Positions 27,400 to 34,472 of a stretch of 34,472 nt of DNA are shown one piece after another (the first letter of the stretch is position 1; each line of letters opens with the position of its first letter). Position numbers and translations under genes: made by a program. The DNA is from Azoarcus sp. (GTDB lineage: Bacteria; Pseudomonadota; Gammaproteobacteria; Burkholderiales; Rhodocyclaceae): positions 1-34,472 of the forward strand of contig JAISPJ010000037.1 in NCBI GenBank assembly GCA_031274995.1. The letters run 5' to 3'. The notes beneath the pieces are model-generated. The model had not been told where the DNA came from and made no database searches. It saw nothing but the letters and a program-made list of their open reading frames with translations.

Positions 27400-27760
27400 G
27401 CGTACTTTCAGAAATCAGGACTATTGTTACAGACAACGTTGGCTATTTTGACCTTCTCCCCATAAAGAGTTCCAGTCATCTGACACTTCCGCTGAAAATA
27501 CCCAAGGCAAAATTGATGAAAATACATTGACATTAAGTATCCTTTCTACTATTTACCCCTGAGCCACTCTGATTTGAAGGTTAAGGAGTACGTTTGGAAT
27601 GTGTCCATTCTGATAATTTATTGTCAATTCCTCATTCTCGCCAATTGCAGAAAATACTAATAGTAAAAATACTTGATATATACCAGCATATATTCTTAAT
27701 ATTAACATGAACTTATACAAGAAACTTTACAAAATGGATGAAGAGATACAATGGCAATGA
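27400..27760. other. AT-rich gene-free stretch
   Basis: About 360 bases of noticeably higher A+T than the neighbouring genes. A 17-codon frame (27707-27760, MNLYKKLYKMDEEIQWQ) ends in TGA directly before the cation-efflux remnant and is in the same frame, but it has no ribosome-binding site and no resemblance to that family. I see no gene here; it is probably decayed sequence. Confidence 0.5.
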
Positions 27761-28132
27761 TTTAAAAATTATCACGACATCTGGGCAAAAGGACTCATCA
27801 CCGAGACCGGCAAAGTGCTATTGGACAGAGAAATGGACCATCCAGTCGTCCGGGAAATCGTTGGCTCTGCCGAAGCAGCCGATACGCGCATCAATGACCT
27901 GCACGTCTGGCGCGTGGGCAAAAATGCCTACTCCTGTGCCATCACCGCAATCACGCATGACGCGGCGGTCACGCCTGCCATCATCCGGGAGCGGCTGATG
28001 GCACACGAAGAGATCGTCCACTCGACAATTGAACTGCGCCTCTGCCCTCAGGCCCGCTCGAACAACGCCACCGACTCCACATGCGAGGTATGCGGAAACA
28101 TGTTGATGATGCCCGCGCCACGCAAGCCATAG
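27761..28132 (+). pseudogene. C-terminal remnant of a DmeF-type cation diffusion facilitator
   Basis: After a stop at 27758-27760 the frame reads WAKGLITETGKVLLDREMDHP, then DTRINDLHVWRVG, YSCAITAITHD and AHEEIVHSTIEL. This is the membrane exit and cytoplasmic C-terminal domain of DmeF-like Co/Ni efflux proteins (about 90 residues). The roughly 200-residue transmembrane part is missing, and no promoter or suitable start exists; an ATG at 27836 is internal. At the other end the natural stop also seems lost: past about 28045 the frame runs on through the antisense of the rlmD 3' end to 28132. Both ends are therefore truncated and the gene cannot make a transporter. Confidence 0.8.
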
Positions 28133-29373
28133 CCTTTTTCCCGCACCAGCGCGGCGGCATCGCGGGCGAGCGTTGCGGGATTGCACGACACATAGACGAT
28201 ACGCCGTGGGCTGTTGTGCGGATCAATAGCTTTGACCACGGCAATCGCGCCTTCACGCGGAGGATCGAGCAGCAGCTTGTCGAAAGGGCCAAGCGCCGCA
28301 AAACTGTCCACGGTCGTCTCGAACAAATCGGCAGCATAAAACAGGGCACGCGCATCCAGCCCGTTGGCCCGGGCGTTCGCCGTGGCACGGGCCACCATCG
28401 CCGCGCTGCCCTCCACACCCGCCACCATCGCGCCCCGACGCGCAATGGGCAGGGTGAAATTGCCCAAGCCGCAGAACAAATCGCCAATCCGCTCCTTTGC
28501 TTGCGGATCGAGCATCTGCATGGCGCGGCGAACCAGCAAACGGTTGGCGTGGACGTTGACCTGGGTGAAGTCACCGGGGCGAAACGCCAAGCGCACATCA
28601 AATTCGGGCAGGGAATAGAACAACCCGGTTGCGCCGCCGCTGCCAGCCAACGGGCTGGCGGTGTCCGGCTGGCCAGGCTGCTGCCAGACGTCCACTCCTT
28701 CGGCCTCGCCAAACGCCTTCAGTCGCTTCATATCCGCGCCGGAAAATGGCAACAGGCAACGAAACACCAATACGGTGACTGATTCGCCCGACTCACGCTC
28801 GCCTATCGCCATTTCGATCTGCGGAACCCTGTCAGCAATCGAGAGCCCCCCCAGCAGCACACGCAACCGGGGCAACATTGCCGACACATGCGGCGGCAAC
28901 ACGGGGCAACAGACAAGATCGGCGATATAACTGGATCGCTTTTCGTGAAACCCGATCAACACCCCGCCCTTGCTCGGAACCTTCCGCACACCGAGCCGTG
29001 CGCGCTGGCGATAACCCCACGCCTGCCCGGCTATTGCCGGATAAATGATTTCGGGCCGAAGTTTTGCGATATGCCAGAAAGCATCCTCCATCACCCGCTG
29101 CTTTACCACCGCCTGCGCCACAGGGTCGAGATGCTGACTCGAGCAGCCGCCGCATACCCCGAAATGCGGGCAGCGCGGCACGATGCGCAGCCCGCTTTCA
29201 CGAAGGATGTGGTTAGCGCGGGCCTGTTCATAGGTTGGACGGACGCGCAGGGATTCGTACTCGACCGTCTCTCCCGGCAACGCGCCCTCAACGAACACCG
29301 CTTTGCCCCCTGCCCGCGTAATGCCACGGCCTTCATGGTCAAGGGATTCAATGATGGCAACCGGCATTTGCAT
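28048..29373 (-). CDS. rlmD: 23S rRNA (uracil-1939-C5)-methyltransferase RlmD
   Basis: Methylates U1939 of 23S rRNA with SAM. 441 residues. An N-terminal TRAM RNA-binding domain (about 1-60) is followed by the [4Fe-4S] site CPHFGVCGGCSSQHLD and a further Cys in LVCCPVL. The methyltransferase domain has FTQVNVHAN, IGDLFCGLGNFTLPIA (SAM site), LLLDPPREGA and YVSCNPATLARD with the nucleophilic Cys. The Fe-S motif and TRAM domain distinguish it from trmA in the same window. It converges with the DmeF remnant, whose run-on frame overlaps its last codons. The ATG 29373 start (MQMPVAIIESLDHEGRG) is canonical. Confidence 0.95.
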   Translation of the reverse strand: MQMPVAIIESLDHEGRGITRAGGKAVFVEGALPGETVEYESLRVRPTYEQARANHILRESGLRIVPRCPHFGVCGGCSSQHLDPVAQAVVKQRVMEDAFWHIAKLRPEIIYPAIAGQAWGYRQRARLGVRKVPSKGGVLIGFHEKRSSYIADLVCCPVLPPHVSAMLPRLRVLLGGLSIADRVPQIEMAIGERESGESVTVLVFRCLLPFSGADMKRLKAFGEAEGVDVWQQPGQPDTASPLAGSGGATGLFYSLPEFDVRLAFRPGDFTQVNVHANRLLVRRAMQMLDPQAKERIGDLFCGLGNFTLPIARRGAMVAGVEGSAAMVARATANARANGLDARALFYAADLFETTVDSFAALGPFDKLLLDPPREGAIAVVKAIDPHNSPRRIVYVSCNPATLARDAAALVREKGYGLRGAGIINMFPHTSHVESVALFERA

Positions 29374-29541
29374 TTGTATTCATTGCCATTTTTGGGCAAG
29401 GCAGGACATAAAATGAACAAGCAGCACAGTGGCGCAGCCCAAGCATCGCCATTGTATGTTCAGGAACCATATTCCGAAACGGGTATCTCCAATTATCCAA
29501 GAGTATGATTACGATTCGTAACTACATAAAAAGGGAAGCCC

Positions 29542-29985
29542 ATGTCCGAAAAAACGAAATCCGGCCACTGTCTCTGTGGCGCCGTCCAGGTTTCGGCAGT
29601 CCTCGCCAATCATGAAGCCGGAGTCTGCCATTGCAAAATGTGCCAACGCTGGATTGGCGGCCCTTTTGTGGCCATTGCCTGCACACCGGAAACCGTGTTT
29701 AAGGGTAAGGATGCTATCGTCGTCTATCCGTCGTCCGACTGGGCCGAGCGAGGTTTCTGCAAGCGTTGCGGCAGCCCGCTGTTTTACCGGGTGAAAAGCG
29801 ACGGCTCGTACTACCTTCCCGTCGGACTGCTTGACGATACCGGGGGCTTGACGTTGGTCAACGAAATTTTCATCGACCGGAAACCCTCGTTTTATTCGTT
29901 CGCCGAAAAAACCAACCAGATGACCGAGGCAGAATTCATGGCAATGTTCGGCGCGCCTCCGGGCGAATCCTTCAAAGAGGACTAA
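29542..29985 (+). CDS. GFA family (glutathione-dependent formaldehyde-activating-like) zinc protein
   Basis: 147 residues of the GFA/CENP-V fold. Zinc ligands are all visible: CLCG (Cys10, Cys12), CHCKMCQRW (Cys29, Cys31, Cys34) and CKRCGSPLFY (Cys73, Cys76). The founding member was proposed to speed formation of S-hydroxymethylglutathione, but most family members have no proven reaction, and no formaldehyde-pathway gene is adjacent here. GGGAAG lies several bases before ATG 29542. It is a single gene, divergent from rlmD and convergent with guaA. Confidence 0.88.
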   Translation: MSEKTKSGHCLCGAVQVSAVLANHEAGVCHCKMCQRWIGGPFVAIACTPETVFKGKDAIVVYPSSDWAERGFCKRCGSPLFYRVKSDGSYYLPVGLLDDTGGLTLVNEIFIDRKPSFYSFAEKTNQMTEAEFMAMFGAPPGESFKED

Positions 29986-30219
29986 ACATCTAGTGTACTG
30001 AGTTAGAAATACGCAGACAAAATCTTTTGACACTTTCGAGAATGTCATCTGCGCTCCGATCCGTGTTTCCGGGTTCTCAGATCATTTTGCGCACTTCGAC
30101 GGGGTCAAGATATATGCTGAATGGGTGTTTATGGGAGACGGAGACTCACGCATGCCACATGCGAAACAACAAAGATAATCCGGGGGGTGCGGCAGAAACA
30201 GTCCTCGAAAGACCCGATT
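29986..30219. other. Intergenic region between the GFA gene and guaA
   Basis: 234 bases between convergent genes. It begins with TAGTGTACTGAGTTAGAAAT (29991-30010), a phrase that recalls ends of IS630-type elements, and contains a TGACA/TGTCA inverted repeat near 30027-30047. I found no matching far end, no transposase fragment and no clear terminator. Confidence 0.3.
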
Positions 30220-31806
30220 TCACTCCCACTCGATCGTCGCCGGCGGTTTTCCTGAAACATCGTAGACGACGCGGTTGATGCCGCGTACTTCGTTGATGAT
30301 GCGGTTCGACACTCGCTTGAGGAGCGCCCAAGGGAGTTCTGTCCAATCCGCCGTCATGAAATCGCTGGTCTGCACGGCACGGAGCGCCACGACGTATTCG
30401 TAGGTTCTGCCATCGCCCATTACGCCCACGCTCCTGACGGGCAGGAAGACAGCAAACGCCTGACTGGTGAGGTCGTACCAGCTTTTGCCGCTGTGAGGCT
30501 CGATGGAGGAACGCAACTCTTCGATAAAAATGGCATCGGCGGCCCGCAGCAGGTCCGCGTATTCCTTTTTGACCTCGCCCAGGATGCGCACGCCCAGGCC
30601 GGGACCGGGGAAGGGGTGGCGGTAGACCACTTCATGCGGCAGACCAAGGGCAACGCCGAGTTCGCGCACTTCGTCCTTGAAGAGTTCACGCAGGGGTTCG
30701 AGCAGCTTGAGACCGAGGGTTTCGGGTAGCCCGCCAACGTTGTGGTGGCTTTTGATGGTGGCGGCCCTGCGCGTTTTCGTGCCGCCGGATTCGACGATGT
30801 CGGGATAGATCGTGCCTTGCGCAAGCCAACGGGCGTTGGTGAGTTTCCGGGCTTCGGCCTGAAAGACTTCGATGAACTCGTGGCCGATGATCTTGCGCTT
30901 TCGTTCGGGGTCGGTCACGGAAGCAAGCCTGGACAAGAATTGCGCCGAGGCGTCGATGTGCACGACCTTGGTTTGCAGGCGCCTGGAAAACATGTCCATG
31001 ACCATCCTGGCTTCGTTTTGGCGCAGCAGTCCATGGTCAACAAAGACGCAGGTCAGCCGATCCCCAATGGCGCGATGGATGAGCGCGGCGGCAACGGAAG
31101 AATCGACCCCGCCGGACAGACCAAGAATGACCTCTTCATCGCCTGTCTGCTCGCGGATGTGCTCGATGGCTTCCGCGATGTAGTCACCCATCATCCAGTC
31201 GCCCGTGCAGCCGCAGATGTCTCGCGCAAAGCGGGTAATCATGGCCGCGCCCTGGATGGTGTGGGTAACTTCCGGGTGAAACTGGACGGCAAAATAGCCG
31301 CGCGTGGCGTCGAACATCCCGGCAATGGGGCAACTTTCGGTGGAAGCCATGAGGGCGAAGCCGGGAGGCAGTTTTGTTACCTTGTCGCCGTGGCTCATCC
31401 ACACCTTGTACATGCCGTGGCCCTGGGGATTGATGAGGTCGGCAGTGCCGCCAAACAACGGGCCGTGACCCTGAGCGCGCACTTCGGCATAACCGAATGC
31501 GCGCGTGTCGGACCAACTGACTTCGCCGCCCAACTGCACGGCCATCGTTTGCATGCCGTAGCAGATGCCAAGAACCGGCACGCCCAGTTCCCATACGGCA
31601 TTCGGCGCACGCAATTGGTGATCCTCGTGGGTGCTGGCGTGGCTGCCGGAGAGAATGATGCCCCGGGGCGCGAATGCGCGGACGAACTCATCGCTCACAT
31701 CGCTGGGATGGATTTCGCTATAGACGTTGGCTTCGCGCACACGGCGGGCAATGAGTTGCGTGACCTGGGAGCCAAAATCGAGGATGAGAATTTTCTGATG
31801 AGTCAT
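30220..31806 (-). CDS. guaA: GMP synthase (glutamine-hydrolysing)
   Basis: Converts XMP, ATP and glutamine to GMP, the last step of guanine nucleotide synthesis. 528 residues. The N-terminal class I amidotransferase domain has GICYGMQ (nucleophilic Cys) and FHPEVTHT (catalytic His-x-Glu). The ATP-pyrophosphatase domain has the LSGGVDSS P-loop, and the C-terminal dimerisation domain ends with the conserved KPPATIEWE. guaB ends 31 bp upstream on the same strand, so guaBA is one operon from the promoter near 33330. Confidence 0.97.
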   Translation of the reverse strand: MTHQKILILDFGSQVTQLIARRVREANVYSEIHPSDVSDEFVRAFAPRGIILSGSHASTHEDHQLRAPNAVWELGVPVLGICYGMQTMAVQLGGEVSWSDTRAFGYAEVRAQGHGPLFGGTADLINPQGHGMYKVWMSHGDKVTKLPPGFALMASTESCPIAGMFDATRGYFAVQFHPEVTHTIQGAAMITRFARDICGCTGDWMMGDYIAEAIEHIREQTGDEEVILGLSGGVDSSVAAALIHRAIGDRLTCVFVDHGLLRQNEARMVMDMFSRRLQTKVVHIDASAQFLSRLASVTDPERKRKIIGHEFIEVFQAEARKLTNARWLAQGTIYPDIVESGGTKTRRAATIKSHHNVGGLPETLGLKLLEPLRELFKDEVRELGVALGLPHEVVYRHPFPGPGLGVRILGEVKKEYADLLRAADAIFIEELRSSIEPHSGKSWYDLTSQAFAVFLPVRSVGVMGDGRTYEYVVALRAVQTSDFMTADWTELPWALLKRVSNRIINEVRGINRVVYDVSGKPPATIEWE

Positions 31807-31837
31807 GGGTGTGGGTAGCGGGTCTAAAGGAAAGGGG

Positions 31838-33355
<1,518 letters not shown>

Positions 33356-33376
33356 CCGCGCTTCAGGAGACGAAAA

Positions 33377-33925
33377 GTGAAACGCCCAGTCTGCTCCATC
33401 GTACTCATTTTCGGCCTGGCTGCCGCCTTGTCCGCAAGTGCCCAGATTTATCAATGGAAAGACAAGGACGGCAAGACACATTTCTCGGACATGCCCCCTC
33501 CGGCCCAACAGGGCATCCAGATGAAAACGCACAAACATGTACAACCGACGGCCAATCCCGAGCCGGACAAAACCGAGGCCACAGAGAATACGGAAGGCAG
33601 CGCTGAACCAAACAATGCCGCCGTTACTGCTACTCCCGCTCCCTCCAGGGAAAAGAGCCAGGCCGAACAACGTGACGAAGAATTCCGCAAGCGCCGCGCC
33701 GCTGCCGCCGAAGCCCGTGAGAAAGCAGAGAAAGAGGCTGCCCGTGACGAGCAGCGCAAGCAGAACTGCCAACGCGCACGTGCCCAGCATGCCGCATTTA
33801 ACAGCGGAAAACGCATTGCCCTGGCTACCGAGGATGGCGGGCGCAAGATTCTGAATGACGAAGAACGGGCGGCAGAGATTGCACGTGCCGAAGAGTCGAT
33901 CAAGGCGTTTTGCGACAAGGATTGA
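33377..33925 (+). CDS. DUF4124 domain-containing exported protein
   Basis: 182 residues. A signal peptide (about 1-22, [22 protein letters not shown]) is followed by the DUF4124 motif [19 protein letters not shown], then a Pro/Thr/Glu-rich spacer, a highly charged coiled-coil stretch (about 88-130, Arg/Glu/Ala) and a C-terminal part with two Cys (NCQRARAQ and KAFCDKD) that could form a disulfide. It starts with GTG 33377, 6 nt after AGGAGA (33365-33370). The frame is open for 1.5 kb upstream, but only as the antisense of guaB. Likely periplasmic; function unknown. It is divergent from guaB, a conserved-looking arrangement in this group (inference). Confidence 0.85.
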   Translation: MKRPVCSIVLIFGLAAALSASAQIYQWKDKDGKTHFSDMPPPAQQGIQMKTHKHVQPTANPEPDKTEATENTEGSAEPNNAAVTATPAPSREKSQAEQRDEEFRKRRAAAAEAREKAEKEAARDEQRKQNCQRARAQHAAFNSGKRIALATEDGGRKILNDEERAAEIARAEESIKAFCDKD

Positions 33926-34062
33926 AGCCGAAGGGAAATGGCGGGCCAGATCAATTTCCCCATCCGAAATCCAAAAAAAACTATCATGGCTTCCTGCGGT
34001 ACAGCTTCGTAGCAAGCCGGGCCGGCTCTTTCTTCCATCCACAAGTTCCAGGAGCCTCCATC

Positions 34063-34472
34063 ATGAATAAATTGTTCGATTCCGTCCGCGTTGGCCGTTA
34101 CACACTGCGCAACCGGCTGGTCATGGCGCCGATGGTTCGTTCGCGCGCGCAGTTCGACGGCACGCCGGGCGAACTGGCAGCCACTTACTACGCGCAACGC
34201 GCCGGTGTCGGCCTGATCGTCACCGAAGGCACTCAGCCCTCGGACGATGCCCAAGGCTACATGGGCACGGCGGGCATTTACACCGGCGCGCATATCGCAG
34301 GCTGGAAGAAAGTCGCCGATGCCGTGCACGGCAAGGATGGCCGCATTTTCATCCAGCTCATGCACGCCGGACGCATGTCGCATCCCGACAACACGCCGCA
34401 TCACCGGCAGAGCGTCGCGCCGTCGGCCATCGCGCCGGGCACGCAAATGATGACGCCCAAGGGGATGCAGGA
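34063..34472 (+). CDS. Old Yellow Enzyme family NADH:flavin oxidoreductase (3' partial)
   Basis: The first 136 residues of an FMN-dependent ene-reductase (NemA/XenB-like). It starts MNKLFDSVRVGRYTLRNR and shows VMAPMVRSRA (FMN-binding start of the barrel), the TYYAQRAGVGLIVTEGT strand, and FIQLMHAGRMSHP, all typical of the family. AGGAG (34049-34053 region) precedes ATG 34063. The gene runs off the right edge, so the catalytic HxxN/Tyr region cannot be checked. Confidence 0.9.
   Translation, partial: MNKLFDSVRVGRYTLRNRLVMAPMVRSRAQFDGTPGELAATYYAQRAGVGLIVTEGTQPSDDAQGYMGTAGIYTGAHIAGWKKVADAVHGKDGRIFIQLMHAGRMSHPDNTPHHRQSVAPSAIAPGTQMMTPKGMQ

Noticed and set aside
27707-27760. A 17-codon peptide frame in phase with the DmeF remnant, possibly a recoded TGA
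   Set aside because: No Shine-Dalgarno sequence and no similarity to the efflux family upstream of the stop.
30027-30278. An 83-codon frame between the GFA gene and guaA
   Set aside because: No coding character, no ribosome-binding site, and it overlaps the guaA 3' end.

Overview
The window looks like ordinary chromosome of a GC-rich Gram-negative bacterium, most likely a betaproteobacterium near Rhodocyclales. That placement is an inference. It rests on Kdo transferase, DsbB, an AsmA/DUF748 envelope protein, a DUF4124 protein, a type VI secretion phosphatase/FHA pair, and an endonuclease-type MutL. No ribosomal RNA, CRISPR array, complete insertion sequence, integrase or replication origin was found.

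Layout. 1-2527 (+): the tail of an unrecognised gene, then a T6SS-type FHA protein (TagH/Fha) and a PP2C phosphatase, the phosphorylation arm of a T6SS locus that continues to the left. 2668-7325 (-): L,D-transpeptidase, tadA, and a 1212-residue DUF748 protein. 7563-9248 (+): a full-length chemoreceptor, convergent with rbgA (-). 10299-13138 (+): a succinate-semialdehyde-type dehydrogenase, yebC and ruvC, followed by tRNA-Lys(CTT) with its own promoter.

13290-15866 is the accessory patch. It holds a one-membrane-segment orphan protein, an apparently intact HigB/HigA-type toxin-antitoxin pair (-), and a second, divergent RelE-type toxin gene killed by an in-frame amber codon while its NadS/HigA-like antitoxin stays intact. 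Next to the 3' end of mnmE lie TGGAC boxes on a 10-bp period and the mnmE terminator. The mnmE 3' end is a known integration hotspot, so this patch may be the remnant of an integrated element.

15867-21939 (-): mnmE with a zeta-toxin-like kinase gene 7 bp upstream, trmA, an ArnT/PMT-like membrane glycosyltransferase and a UDP-glucuronate-epimerase-like gene. 22130-23870 (+): waaA and a PilZ protein. Then dsbB (-) and mutL (+). 26412-28047 is AT-richer and looks decayed. It contains a possible 54-codon ORF, two copies of a TTGTTGCA palindrome, a shrunken chemoreceptor with a 15-bp tandem duplication, and the C-terminal remnant of a DmeF-type cation efflux gene. 28048-34472: rlmD (-), a GFA-family protein (+), guaB-guaA (-) from a clear promoter, a DUF4124 protein (+) and the start of an Old Yellow Enzyme gene (+).

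Most of the window is housekeeping: purine synthesis, tRNA and rRNA modification, repair and envelope assembly. The parts worth a second look are the toxin-antitoxin patch at mnmE and the palindrome-flanked, decaying region around 26.4-28.0 kb. I did not find a clearly new system.
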